Virus record (IMG/VR): IMGVR_UViG_3300008448_000001
Coordinates: 1-64,000 of that record
Reading direction: 5' to 3' (one strand)
DNA from: a virus
DNA: 64,000 nucleotides
A program made the position numbers and the translations under genes. The notes beneath the pieces are model-generated. The model worked only from the letters and a program-made list of their open reading frames with translations, searched no databases and had not been told where the DNA came from. Shown one piece after another: positions 27,139-36,124 of the stretch (the first letter of the stretch is position 1; each line of letters opens with the position of its first letter).

Positions 27139-27857
27139 TGCTAATTTTCGTGAATTGGAGCGAGACGAGTCAAGTTATCAAGTGGTGGGAGCAGCAACTC
27201 ACTCGTGTGTCCGAGTTGCCTAAGGAAGACAGGGCTGCGTACACGGCAGACGCTGTGGCTGCAAGTCCGGAGTTTCAAGTGTTGCTCAAGCAATGCGAAG
27301 AGCCTTTTAAAGTGCTTGATCAAATGCAAAGCGCGGATCCTTTTAATTACTCGCTCATGGCAGTGCGTTTCACCGTTCCGAGCTTGCAGAAGTCGGCAAA
27401 GTACAGCCTTTCCAACCGACTGCCCGGCGTTCCGGACGCTAAGCCTCCTGTAAGCCTGGCCTGCAAATCTTTTCTGTCGGCCACGTTCAAGGACTTTTTC
27501 TTTCAGTACTTGAAGCCGAAAGCTGAAAACAACTTCACATTCGTCAGTTTTACAAGTGAGACAGACTTTTTTCAACTACTCGTGAACGCGTGCGCTGTGT
27601 TAGACAGTCCCATACCGCAGGGTATCGCGGCTTTCTCGCGTTGCAACCACATACGTGTCGACGAGAGCGAGGCTTTGCGACTAGTGCAAACCTACGTGCG
27701 TTTGAATAAGGTTAAGCTGCAGCAGGCAGGCACACTCGCTACACACGAAGAGCTGCTTAAGAACTATCAGCCTGGCGTCAGCGTGGACAGTTCAAGCCTA
27801 TTGCTACTCACGGCGGCGAACATTCAAGGTATCACGGAAACGGAGTCTTCAAGTTAG
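27138..27857 (+). CDS. Hypothetical protein
   Basis: 239 residues; ATG overlaps the previous TGA. Helical start with WW and Lys/Glu repeats, then an aromatic-rich middle (KDFFFQYLKPK). No recognised family. It is tightly packed between endonuclease VII and the next unknown gene. Confidence 0.72.
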   Translation: MLIFVNWSETSQVIKWWEQQLTRVSELPKEDRAAYTADAVAASPEFQVLLKQCEEPFKVLDQMQSADPFNYSLMAVRFTVPSLQKSAKYSLSNRLPGVPDAKPPVSLACKSFLSATFKDFFFQYLKPKAENNFTFVSFTSETDFFQLLVNACAVLDSPIPQGIAAFSRCNHIRVDESEALRLVQTYVRLNKVKLQQAGTLATHEELLKNYQPGVSVDSSSLLLLTAANIQGITETESSS

Positions 27858-27859
27858 TC

Positions 27860-28573
27860 GTGAGCGACATACAACTGCACGAAGATAAGCATTATGTTTT
27901 CAAGCCCTTTCGGGTTCCCAAGTATCGCGTTCAGTTCCAGAACGCAAGGAGCTTGGTGAACATACCGGGTTACGTGTGGTACACGCCCGCAGCTTTGTAT
28001 TTGTGGGGTCGATTCACGGAAAAAAATTTGTCCGATCTGGTCGACAAGTACAACCTGTCTGTTTTCTGGTACCAATTCGACAAGCCTATCTTTTCCGGTT
28101 TCTCTTTAGCGGAAGACAAGTCTTGGAATCACTTGCTGTGGGCAGTACGCGTGGATGAGTACTCGAAGCTTGTCGACGGCATACTTGAGACAGTTCAGTT
28201 TGACTTGGACAACTCGATTTTGTACCAGTACGCACTGCAGCGTTTGCAAATCTACGATCCTTTAGCGGTTGACCTGGATCGCGTTGTCACACCGAAAACT
28301 CCCGTTTTGGAGATAAGTGCTTTCGCAGTTTTGTCCAACAAAATGCAGTGTGCTTTCGACAGCAAAAAACCGTTGAAAGCTTTGCCCGGCATGGTATCGT
28401 ATCCCCCGGACAATCTGCACATTAAAGCTGCGCAAAGGTTGTTCCGGCTGTCGCACAAAGATGCGGACGCCGCGTTTTCGGCGTACAAGCGAGTCATGTC
28501 CGAGATACAGGACGAGGCTTATTTTTTGGATGTCAAGAACAAGAAAACGAACTTAAGAATTAAAGGCAAGTAA
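27860..28573 (+). CDS. Hypothetical protein
   Basis: 237 residues from GTG 27860, two bases after the preceding TAG. Aromatic-rich alpha/beta protein with a helical C-terminal region (KAAQRLFRLSHKDADAAFSAYK). No family recognised. It is followed directly by the next start with no gap. Confidence 0.72.
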   Translation: MSDIQLHEDKHYVFKPFRVPKYRVQFQNARSLVNIPGYVWYTPAALYLWGRFTEKNLSDLVDKYNLSVFWYQFDKPIFSGFSLAEDKSWNHLLWAVRVDEYSKLVDGILETVQFDLDNSILYQYALQRLQIYDPLAVDLDRVVTPKTPVLEISAFAVLSNKMQCAFDSKKPLKALPGMVSYPPDNLHIKAAQRLFRLSHKDADAAFSAYKRVMSEIQDEAYFLDVKNKKTNLRIKGK

Positions 28574-28825
28574 ATGACAACAGGCAACCAGGCGGACAAG
28601 ACCTTTCCGGTAGACAGCCTACAGGCTTTCTTGCTTCCTAATCAGGTGCTGCAATTGAAGCTGTTCGCTGCCGACTCGATAGAAGACCTGGAAGAGCAGA
28701 TAAACGACTGGGTTCGTAGCACGCATGCGATTGTGGCGGTACCCGGCGCCATAACAATTTCCGGGGGTTTGTTACGGGTCGGATTGTCGTATGTCCCGGC
28801 GAGCGAGGGTGTATCACATGCCTAA
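28574..28825 (+). CDS. Small protein resembling the Cse60/DUF2758 type
   Basis: 83 residues; ATG immediately follows the previous TAA. The core QLKLFAADSIEDLEEQINDW followed by a beta strand and a short Gly-rich turn has the pattern of small Cse60-like proteins that bacteria and phages share. The resemblance is by eye and moderate. Overlaps the next gene by 8 bp. Confidence 0.6.
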   Translation: MTTGNQADKTFPVDSLQAFLLPNQVLQLKLFAADSIEDLEEQINDWVRSTHAIVAVPGAITISGGLLRVGLSYVPASEGVSHA

Positions 28826-29423
28826 CGACAAGAAGCCGATTTTGGTTGCAATCGACGCTATGATGCAGGCCATTGCGGCTAAAAAAGCAGTATGCGACGA
28901 ATACGACTTGGAGTATTCAGAGCTTTTAAAGACTTTGCCTTCGGATGTCGCGGAGTCTTTTTCTGCGATGGGGTCAAAGGAGGCCGAGGAAGTCGGATTG
29001 CCCTCGCTTAAATACTGTCTTTGCGAAAGTCCCGAAGGTGATTACCCGGCGGTCTATGCTTACAACAACCTACCGGACCTTGTTAAGGCGATTCATTCAC
29101 GAATAGGTAAAGAGACCGCTGTCTCTGTTTTCTACGGGTTACCGCTTGTGTTGACTAAGTTGCCGAAGGCAGACGGATCAGCGGATTACTATTTACGGCT
29201 TCCAAACCAGACAGCCGTGAAATTGACTAAAGCCGGTGAATTGGACGTGTCAGCTGTGGCGGATTTAGATGAAGGCACTAAGATGGAGATCTTGGAGCAC
29301 GGTTGGATGGGTTCGGATGCCTACATGCAGTCGCAGTACTTCCGGGACGGCACAACGGATCCGTTCCAGGAAGTCGAGCAAAAGAAGTTTGAAGGCGACG
29401 ACGAAGACAATTTGACAGCGTAA
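28818..29423 (+). CDS. Hypothetical protein
   Basis: 201 residues from ATG 28818 (AGGG 8 bases upstream; the frame is open to 28791). Acidic alpha/beta protein, Glu/Asp-rich tail. No motif recognised. It lies in the transition between replication genes and the portal-like gene. Confidence 0.7.
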   Translation: MPNDKKPILVAIDAMMQAIAAKKAVCDEYDLEYSELLKTLPSDVAESFSAMGSKEAEEVGLPSLKYCLCESPEGDYPAVYAYNNLPDLVKAIHSRIGKETAVSVFYGLPLVLTKLPKADGSADYYLRLPNQTAVKLTKAGELDVSAVADLDEGTKMEILEHGWMGSDAYMQSQYFRDGTTDPFQEVEQKKFEGDDEDNLTA

Positions 29424-29433
29424 AGGAACGACA

Positions 29434-30159
29434 ATGAACAGTTACAAGCCTAGCAGCGTGTTACCGGGAGCGACGGAGATACCTTCGAGTATTGGCGACC
29501 TGATGGACGGAAGGTCGTCAGGCTTTGACCACAACAAACCAGGTATCGTCGTGATAGATCCGGACGACGCCAACTCCATTGTGCTTGATATGCGACAGGT
29601 TTCCAGGGAGGCACTTGAAAAGGCATCTAGCAGTTCTTTGGGCGGTTCGGATTACTTTCAACGACTGGCCGAGGACACGAAGCGAAACGAGGTCGCAAAT
29701 GCGACGCACAGGTCGGATTTCCCTGCAGAAGCTGCGGTCATACCTTTACCCGCCGTGGCAGTTTCGGCTTCCAGTGCGGAAGAGGCGGCAGCTTTCCGGC
29801 CAAGCCACCCTCAGCCTGGGATTGACGCGTCAGCTATAAAAGCGGCTTTTAGTACGCTAGGCATCCCGTTTTTGGCGTCTGCTGTTCCGGCCAAGCCCGC
29901 GTTTACGGTATATTTTGAGTTTGCACAACTGGGAACGATGTCCGCAAGGTATCATCAAGTGGTTGACGCGAAGGAGTGCCTGGTTCTGGTTTATGATTCC
30001 CGTTTCGAGTATGGTCAGCAGTACTTGCCGCCAAACTTAGGACCGGAGCAGACGATCAGCGTCGGAGTGGCTGAAACCGGCTCATCCTATAACGTGGCAT
30101 CGCTGGGACTCAGTTGGACGCTTGGTTGTTTGGACTTCGTACTTTTGATTAAGGCGTAA
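29434..30159 (+). CDS. Hypothetical protein, possible virion component
   Basis: 241 residues; AGGAACGAC precedes ATG. The first 145 residues are Ser/Ala/Pro-rich and disorder-prone; the C-terminal 100 form a beta-rich domain ending in WTLGCLDFVLLIKA. A disordered arm plus a compact beta domain, just before the portal-like gene, suits a decoration or head-associated protein, but that is inference. Confidence 0.7.
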   Translation: MNSYKPSSVLPGATEIPSSIGDLMDGRSSGFDHNKPGIVVIDPDDANSIVLDMRQVSREALEKASSSSLGGSDYFQRLAEDTKRNEVANATHRSDFPAEAAVIPLPAVAVSASSAEEAAAFRPSHPQPGIDASAIKAAFSTLGIPFLASAVPAKPAFTVYFEFAQLGTMSARYHQVVDAKECLVLVYDSRFEYGQQYLPPNLGPEQTISVGVAETGSSYNVASLGLSWTLGCLDFVLLIKA

Positions 30160-30164
30160 ACAAG

Positions 30165-30350
30165 ATGGAAAAAAACGGTGCTATCGGCGAAAACACGCCG
30201 TGCGAAAAACCAGGGTGTTGTCGGAGGCAAACTGAAAAGCTGGCACAGCAGACTTTTCAGTTTCCAACGGACAAGCAAGCCGCGGACGAGCAAGAGAGTT
30301 GCCTTATGAAAGATGCCGCTGACGCGGTTAAACAGGCAACATTGAAGTAG
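30165..30350 (+). CDS. Small Cys-containing protein
   Basis: 61 residues, with PCEKPGCCRRQ near residue 12-22 and a polar helical C-terminus. The Shine-Dalgarno is weak. It fills the gap between two better supported genes; it could be a real small protein with a metal-binding or disulfide element. Confidence 0.5.
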   Translation: MEKNGAIGENTPCEKPGCCRRQTEKLAQQTFQFPTDKQAADEQESCLMKDAADAVKQATLK

Positions 30351-30372
30351 TTAGTTTTTAGCGAGATCTGCA

Positions 30373-32307
30373 ATGACATACCAAGGCGCAAGCATTCCGT
30401 TCTTCAGTCGCGGGGCTGGTGCATCGCAAGGTGAACACGGTTTTGCAGATCCGTTTAATGACATTGCAACTACGCAGATGCCGACCACGATCAAGTCGGC
30501 TCTGTGGTGGTCCGAGTATGTTTGGCAGATAATGGGTACGTACCGCACCGCTATGGAGCGACTCGTATCGTATTTCTTGAGCGACATCGAGATTGGTGGC
30601 GAGGATATTGGCGACGACGAAAAAAGAAAATACAAGGACTACTTGGGACAGCAACTGAATTTGATGCAGTTCTTGTCGACGGCCATGCGAGACAGGCTTT
30701 GCTACGGTAATTTTTTCGGTAGTGTTATCGTTCCTTTTCGCAGGCACTTGAAATGTCCTTGTAGCAGTTGTAAGGCGGGTAACATGTATCCGCTGCGAGT
30801 CGTTTACGAAAACTTTGATTTTCAGTTTGATGCGTCTTTTAACTTCGTGGCGACTTGCCCTAAAACGGGTTGGCGTGGGCCCTGGGTGGTGGTGGACAAG
30901 CCCAAGGAAGAGTCGGAGCACCTCATCCTCAAGACGTGGAACCCGCACGAAATCGAGATTCTGCACGACCCGTATACCAACGAGACAGCGTACCTGTGGC
31001 GAATTCCGGAATACTACAAGCGTATGGTCAAGGAAGGTAATCTTTATCACCTGGAACGCTCGCCCAAGGCCGTACTTGAAGCTATCCGCACGGACAAGCT
31101 TTTCCGCTTTCACCCTGACGCCATTTACCACATGAAAGAGCCTACTTTGGCCGGTATTCGAGCGATGGGATGGGGTTTACCTCGCAGCCTCATAAATTAC
31201 AGACAAATATGGAATCTGCAGGTTCTTCGACGGTACAACGAAGCAATTGCACTGGATTACATCATACCCTTCCGATTGATAACGCCCGAGGTTCGTTCTG
31301 GAGGCGGCGGTGCCGGTGGTTTTGCAATGAACGACCCGATGTCGTCTTATAACATGGGCGACTTCCGGTCGCAGATTCGCAACATGATCAATCGACGTCG
31401 ACGAGACCCGTCAGGGTGGAACATGCTGCCTTTTCCCGTTAAGTATCAGATACTCGGCGGCGAAGCAAGCCAGCTGGCTCCTACGGAAATGATTACGCAA
31501 GCGTACGACTCGCTTCTCAACGAGTCCGGCGTTCCGGTTGACTTCTACCAAGGTACGCTGAGTGTGCAAGCTGCACCTGTTGGTTTGCGTTTGTTCGAGA
31601 GCCAGCACCGTGCATTGGTGACCGACGCCAACAACCTTGTTCAGTGGATCATGAATACGGTCGCACGCATAATGAGTTGGCAGAAGGCCGAATGCAAGCT
31701 TAAACCGGTTACTATTTCGGACGACATGCAGAAGCAAATGGCTGCGTTGCAGCTGATGATGGCACAACAGTTGTCGGGCCAGTCTGGCCTAGCCGCAGTT
31801 GGTTTCGACTGGGAAACAGAACAACGACGTTTGGCGGACGAGGCAAGGCGGCAGCAAGAGATGCAGGCTCGCATGCAAGAAGAGATGGAGCAGGCTGGAT
31901 TTGCCGCAGAGATCTCCAAGGGCATAAACCCGGCAACACAAGGCGGGCAGCCAGGTGCAGCGGCTCCGGGCGGAGCAGCCGGCGGTGGGCAACAGGGTGC
32001 AAACCCTGCTGGTCCTGACGCACAGTCGGCTATGGGTGCGGGACAGACTCCGGTCACGGCTTACGTGCAAAGCATGAGTCCGAATGCGGCGATTACGCCT
32101 AACGACCTGGAGGCGGCAGCATCGCAGCTGGCACAAGAGCTTCTAGGACTGCCAGAGGGTGTCAAGGACTCGGAGCTTAGAAAGCTGAAACAGTTCAACC
32201 CGATATTGCACAGCCGGGTACGGGCTAAGATGGACGAGCATCGGCAACAAATTAGGAACCAGGGCGGGGCTATGTTGCAGCAACAAATGGCACAGGGGCA
32301 AATGTGA
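30373..32307 (+). CDS. Portal-like protein with an inserted Cys cluster
   Basis: 644 residues. After a polar N-terminus, the segment SALWWSEYVWQIMGTYRTAMERLVSYFLSD resembles portal stem entry; MRDRLCYGNFFGSV, WNPHEIEILHDPYTNE, LINYRQIWNLQVLRRYNEAIALDYI and QAAPVGLRLFESQHRAL match the order seen in large-phage portal families. A CPCSSC cluster near 135 and a Cys in ATCPKTGW near 162 suggest a zinc knuckle in the wing. The C-terminal 150 residues are Gln/Gly/Ala-rich with helical ends. A dodecameric portal at the packaging vertex is expected. No terminase or capsid gene is adjacent, which is unusual. Confidence 0.75.
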   Translation: MTYQGASIPFFSRGAGASQGEHGFADPFNDIATTQMPTTIKSALWWSEYVWQIMGTYRTAMERLVSYFLSDIEIGGEDIGDDEKRKYKDYLGQQLNLMQFLSTAMRDRLCYGNFFGSVIVPFRRHLKCPCSSCKAGNMYPLRVVYENFDFQFDASFNFVATCPKTGWRGPWVVVDKPKEESEHLILKTWNPHEIEILHDPYTNETAYLWRIPEYYKRMVKEGNLYHLERSPKAVLEAIRTDKLFRFHPDAIYHMKEPTLAGIRAMGWGLPRSLINYRQIWNLQVLRRYNEAIALDYIIPFRLITPEVRSGGGGAGGFAMNDPMSSYNMGDFRSQIRNMINRRRRDPSGWNMLPFPVKYQILGGEASQLAPTEMITQAYDSLLNESGVPVDFYQGTLSVQAAPVGLRLFESQHRALVTDANNLVQWIMNTVARIMSWQKAECKLKPVTISDDMQKQMAALQLMMAQQLSGQSGLAAVGFDWETEQRRLADEARRQQEMQARMQEEMEQAGFAAEISKGINPATQGGQPGAAAPGGAAGGGQQGANPAGPDAQSAMGAGQTPVTAYVQSMSPNAAITPNDLEAAASQLAQELLGLPEGVKDSELRKLKQFNPILHSRVRAKMDEHRQQIRNQGGAMLQQQMAQGQM

Positions 32308-33098
32308 TGCGGATAGGCTTTGTCTGCCCAACATACAAGGCAAAAGAGCTGCACCGTTACACGGAAAAGTCGCTAGTCTCGTTTTTTCGTACAACTCCGG
32401 GCGGGCTAGCGGTTGTCGTCGACGATGGGTCAATCGGCTTCGACAATGCTTACGCTCGTCGTTTAAAGGCGTTGGCACCGACGGAAAACCAAATAGTCAT
32501 CGAACGCTTTGATTCGCAGTTGGGCCTGACTCGCAGTTGGAATAAAGGGCTTTCAATTTGCATGGAGCAGAGGGCAGACTATGCAATTGCTGGAAACAAT
32601 GATGTTGTTTTTACACCTAAGTGGTACGAAGGCATGGTGCAGTTAGCCGCCATCTCCTTTTCACTGGTGGGACCGCTTTCAAACGCTCCCGGGATAACGG
32701 CAAAAGGCCAGCAAGAGATTTCTAGGTACATTAAACCCTACAAGTTGACGGACGACCAAGAAACCTTAGACGGATACGCGAAAAGATTGCTGGAGCGCTA
32801 CACGGGTAACTTTGTGGTAAGTAAAATCAACGGTTTTTTTCAGTTTGCTTCAATGGCTGCCTGGAATGCAGGTAAGTACGACGCAAATCATTTTTACCGT
32901 CCAGCTAATTTCTTCAACGCGGCGGGTAAGAAAAATCCAACTCCGTTTACAACGCTCAACGAAGACGAGCTGCAAGCCCGATGGGCGAAACTGGGGATGA
33001 AATCGGCCATCAGTTTGAGCAGTTTTATCTTCCACTACAGGGCCGTGACTCGCGGCGACAAGTACAAGAAAGGTCAGTGGTTCAGACAAAATGACTAA
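32307..33098 (+). CDS. GT2-family glycosyltransferase
   Basis: 263 residues from ATG 32307 (overlapping the portal stop; GTG 32304 is an alternative). N-terminal RIGFVCPTYKAKEL, VVVDDGS near 35-41, metal site GNNDVVFTPKWY near 96-107, then NGFFQFASMAAW and the catalytic-base region NEDELQARW. A complete GT-A fold. First of four sugar/methyl-transfer genes in a row; acceptor unknown. Confidence 0.87.
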   Translation: MRIGFVCPTYKAKELHRYTEKSLVSFFRTTPGGLAVVVDDGSIGFDNAYARRLKALAPTENQIVIERFDSQLGLTRSWNKGLSICMEQRADYAIAGNNDVVFTPKWYEGMVQLAAISFSLVGPLSNAPGITAKGQQEISRYIKPYKLTDDQETLDGYAKRLLERYTGNFVVSKINGFFQFASMAAWNAGKYDANHFYRPANFFNAAGKKNPTPFTTLNEDELQARWAKLGMKSAISLSSFIFHYRAVTRGDKYKKGQWFRQND

Positions 33099-33798
33099 CG
33101 TAGTTGTTTACAGTTGCGTGACCGGTGGTTACGACAAACTTGAAAACACGTTTTTGGCTTCAAGTAATGTTCCTGAAAACGGCGTAAAATACGTTCTGTT
33201 TTCGGATAAGCAACGTGGTTCAGCGGGAAAGCTGACGACTGCAAAAGGCGTCGAATGGGAAGTCAGACCGCTTATCTGGCAACATCGCTTCTGCGGCAGG
33301 CGGACGGCTCGATGGCACAAGCTTAACCCGGAGACCTTCACGGAGCAGGGCGACATTTCGATCTGGATTGATGCATCGCAGCGAATAAAGGTCGAGAGGT
33401 TTGTTGAACGACTGCTGGCAGCCACAGTGCAAAAAACGCCGCAGGTTGACATCTTTTCTTTCAAGCACCCGCAGCGGAACTGCATCTACCAGGAGTTGCA
33501 AGCTTGCATTGACTACCGAAAAGACAACCCGGTTTTGATGCGAAAACAGATTGAGTTTTATCACACGGAAGGCTACCCGGCGTCCAACGGGCTCGTGGAG
33601 ACCGCTTGTGTTGTTCGCCGACACACACCGAGTTCAGTCAGATTTGATCGTCTGTGGTGGTACATGCTGGATCACCACAGTTTGAGAGACCAGCTTAGCT
33701 TTAACTACGTTGCCTGGAAGAATGCCACGGCTTTCGGTAGGATACCCGGGTGTAGGTTAAATTCGCCCTTCTTCGACTTTGTGCCGCACGGCTCTTGA
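33091..33798 (+). CDS. DUF616-family glycosyltransferase-like protein
   Basis: 235 residues, 8-bp overlap with the GT2 gene. The order VYSCVTGGYDKL, YVLFSDK, RTARWHKLNPE, ISIWIDASQRI, FSFKHPQRNCIYQEL, GLVETACVVRRH and LRDQLSFNYV follows DUF616 (TOD1/MUCI70-type), a GT-A-like family found in plants, bacteria and viruses. The D-x-S in WIDAS probably stands in for the DxD metal site. Enzyme role is inferred from family and neighbours. Confidence 0.85.
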   Translation: MTNVVVYSCVTGGYDKLENTFLASSNVPENGVKYVLFSDKQRGSAGKLTTAKGVEWEVRPLIWQHRFCGRRTARWHKLNPETFTEQGDISIWIDASQRIKVERFVERLLAATVQKTPQVDIFSFKHPQRNCIYQELQACIDYRKDNPVLMRKQIEFYHTEGYPASNGLVETACVVRRHTPSSVRFDRLWWYMLDHHSLRDQLSFNYVAWKNATAFGRIPGCRLNSPFFDFVPHGS

Positions 33799-33807
33799 AA
33801 GAAAAGC

Positions 33808-34875
33808 ATGACAAAAGTTGGCATCTACGTCGATTACAAGCACAACGATACAACGCTCGCTGCCGTCATGCTTGGGAACTGGTTTATTAGAAGCGGTAAT
33901 CCGGTTCGCTTCATCTCAAACGGGCCGGTGGCGAGAAACGTCGATGACTATTGGGACTCAAAAGTTCTGCGCGACTTTTCCGGGCAGGGTGGATGCTATT
34001 CTGGTCTGTCGCACGTCTTTTGGTTTTATCCGGACGAGCTGAGCTTGAAAGCGGCTAAGTTCGAGGCAAGCCAGAGCGACATGGTCGCGGATCCGCGTCA
34101 TTTTTACGTCCCAGGTTGGTGTGACGTGGCTCCACTTTCGGATGATTTTTTGCTTAACGCGGACAAGACAATTTCTCTAAGCCAAGACTCCGCGATTTGG
34201 TTAAGCTCAAAGTGTCGTGACTTCGAGGTAAACACGGCCTGGTCCAACTTGTGTGCAGCAGACAAATTGCTTGCGATGAAAAACGGGCGGGTGGAAAACG
34301 ACAAAATCAAAATTCTGGTACTGTTGGGCTCAGACTTCTCTACGACTATTGGCGAAGAGTTGTTTGAAGTCATTGCAAATTTGCTCCGGCTGTACCGAGG
34401 TTTACATGTTACTTTCGCGCTGGAGCGATCGCTGCCAAAGCCTCAACGGCGGCGGCTGGCCGGGTTAATTCAAGCGTTCGGATCTCGCGTGTGCCGTAGA
34501 GGTGTTGTGCCTTACAGTCGATATCACGAGATGGCATATTCGCACGACTGGGTTTATCTGGCTTGCTCTTCTTTTCGTCACGGTGCCTTAATTCCGCATT
34601 TAGAGGTAAGTGGAACTCCGCTCATTTGTCACGACGTTCCTCCAGCGAGATCGTACATAGCCGGAAAATTGTCAGGGTTACTCGTTCCTACAACGGTGAC
34701 GGACACTTTAAAACCGTCTGGAATTGTTTGTTTCGACTCGCTGATGGCGACGCTGGGGCATGCGGCGGAGCTCAACGAGCTAAGCCTAAAGGGCTTGCAG
34801 CGGAACGCATACGCTGGAAGGCGTAAGCGAATTCAGGATTTTGAGCGATTCCTTTTGAAAGAAGTGCTGGTTTAA
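33808..34875 (+). CDS. Putative GT-B glycosyltransferase
   Basis: 355 residues. Two Rossmann-like halves: an N-terminal half starting TKVGIYVDYKHNDTTLAAV and a C-terminal half with KIKILVLLGSDFS, then RGVVPYSRYHEMAYSHDWVYLACSSFRHGALIPHLEVSGTPLI, the usual GT-B donor-site layout (a surface-strand, S/E-x-G-x(2)-P-x-L-E-type helix and a G-T-P-hydrophobic strand). Lacks an easily named family. Context of three other sugar enzymes strengthens the call. Confidence 0.7.
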   Translation: MTKVGIYVDYKHNDTTLAAVMLGNWFIRSGNPVRFISNGPVARNVDDYWDSKVLRDFSGQGGCYSGLSHVFWFYPDELSLKAAKFEASQSDMVADPRHFYVPGWCDVAPLSDDFLLNADKTISLSQDSAIWLSSKCRDFEVNTAWSNLCAADKLLAMKNGRVENDKIKILVLLGSDFSTTIGEELFEVIANLLRLYRGLHVTFALERSLPKPQRRRLAGLIQAFGSRVCRRGVVPYSRYHEMAYSHDWVYLACSSFRHGALIPHLEVSGTPLICHDVPPARSYIAGKLSGLLVPTTVTDTLKPSGIVCFDSLMATLGHAAELNELSLKGLQRNAYAGRRKRIQDFERFLLKEVLV

Positions 34876-34972
34876 TTCTGCGGCATAAATGCTCAAGCAA
34901 ACGCACGGGTCGCTTGAAATCAGCGAAGACTGTGTTAGAACTATTTCTTCAACTTTTAAAACGGAGTCGAGG

Positions 34973-35536
34973 ATGGCGGACTACGCGTTCGAAAAAAACT
35001 ATTGGGGAAACTGCACGAATACTTTTGACGAAGAACAAAAGCATTTTGTGTACGCTCGCTGCATGGGAATACCGCTTGGGCATCATTCGTTTACCCCTGC
35101 GTGTGACAGGATACTGGACGTTGGCGGTGGCCCGGCCAGTATGCTGCTCAAAGTCGAAAAATTAAAAGAGGGTTTGGTCTGGGATCCTATCGCGTACCCT
35201 CAATGGACAGTGGACCGATACGCGGCGGCTAACATATCGGTTCGTACATTACCCGGTGAGTTGCTGAACGCAGCGGGCTGGGACGAAGTGTGGATGTACA
35301 ACTGTTTGCAACATACAAATAACCCGGAGAAGATTGTAAAAAATTGCCTCCGGGCGGGTAAAGTCTTTCGCATTTTTGAGTGGTTGGACATCCCCCCGCA
35401 CGACGGGCATCCGACGATGCTTACGGAAAGCCTGCTGAACGGTTGGCTTGCGACAAAGGGAACTGTGAAGTTCCTTGACGGCGTAAACGGTTGCTTGGGC
35501 AAGTCCTACTCTGCTGTTTTAACCGGTTTGACCTGA
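34973..35536 (+). CDS. SAM-dependent methyltransferase-like protein
   Basis: 187 residues from ATG 34973, 6 bases after GGAG; a longer frame from ATG 34889 has no ribosome site. SAM motif I RILDVGGGPASMLL near 44-57, an acidic strand end in KEGLVWDPIAYPQWTVDRY, motif IV-like WDEVWMYNCLQHTNNPEKI, and a later FEWLDIPPHDGHP. Class I fold. With the upstream transferases it may cap or decorate a glycan; DNA or protein methylation is not excluded. The 97-bp gap upstream (34876-34972) shows nothing else. Confidence 0.8.
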   Translation: MADYAFEKNYWGNCTNTFDEEQKHFVYARCMGIPLGHHSFTPACDRILDVGGGPASMLLKVEKLKEGLVWDPIAYPQWTVDRYAAANISVRTLPGELLNAAGWDEVWMYNCLQHTNNPEKIVKNCLRAGKVFRIFEWLDIPPHDGHPTMLTESLLNGWLATKGTVKFLDGVNGCLGKSYSAVLTGLT

Positions 35537-35582
35537 CTTCGAGTTTTTGTTCTTTACTACAGCGTTTGGAGGTACCCCCACC

Positions 35583-35891
35583 TTGGCGGAAAATTCTACG
35601 GGCTCATTTTTAACTTCTCCGGCTCCAGGGAAACAATCAAGCGATTTGTTGACAATGATTGCGCAGGAGTACGGCAAACCGCTCACAGGCGAAGTTGTTG
35701 CTTTTTTGGGTTTTGCACGCGGTTATTTGGAAAAGAATCGTCCAGCGGAAATCATTACGTTGCCTAACAACGTCGGTCTCAAGCTGACGAACTTCGTGGA
35801 AGTCCGAGTTTTCCCGGATCAGCCGGGAATGCAAGTCGGAGATGGGTCAATGGCAAGCAACGACCCTGGCATATCCATCAACAGGCAATGA
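35583..35891 (+). CDS. Hypothetical protein with TTG start
   Basis: 102 residues. TTG 35583 lies 10 bases after a perfect GGAGG, while the upstream open frame (to 35547) has no site, so TTG is preferred. Ser/Pro-rich start, a helical middle and a beta C-terminus. Next start overlaps the stop (ATGA). No function recognised. Confidence 0.68.
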   Translation: MAENSTGSFLTSPAPGKQSSDLLTMIAQEYGKPLTGEVVAFLGFARGYLEKNRPAEIITLPNNVGLKLTNFVEVRVFPDQPGMQVGDGSMASNDPGISINRQ

Positions 35892-36124
35892 TGTTGCAAC
35901 TTAATCCGCCTTTACCTCCGACGACACCAAGAGGTAAAGGCTTTGCTCATTTCTTAATTGACTACTCACAAGAACACGATCTTTTGTGGGTTGTGTTTTT
36001 GGATGATACCGGTGAAAGCTGGACGTTCAACAACCGAGAAATACGCTTGCAGTCGAACATTACTATGGGAAGGCCGAGCAATTCGACCAAGGAAGGTTAT
36101 GCCAAAGAACCCGATTCAGATTGA
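35888..36124 (+). CDS. Small conserved phage protein
   Basis: 78 residues. The pattern NPPLPPTTPRGKGFAHFLID, LLWVVFLDDTGESWTFNN and IRLQSNITMGR is that of a small protein I recognise as recurring in unrelated tailed phages, often near structural genes. Function unknown. Overlaps the next gene by 26 bp. Confidence 0.75.
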   Translation: MMLQLNPPLPPTTPRGKGFAHFLIDYSQEHDLLWVVFLDDTGESWTFNNREIRLQSNITMGRPSNSTKEGYAKEPDSD

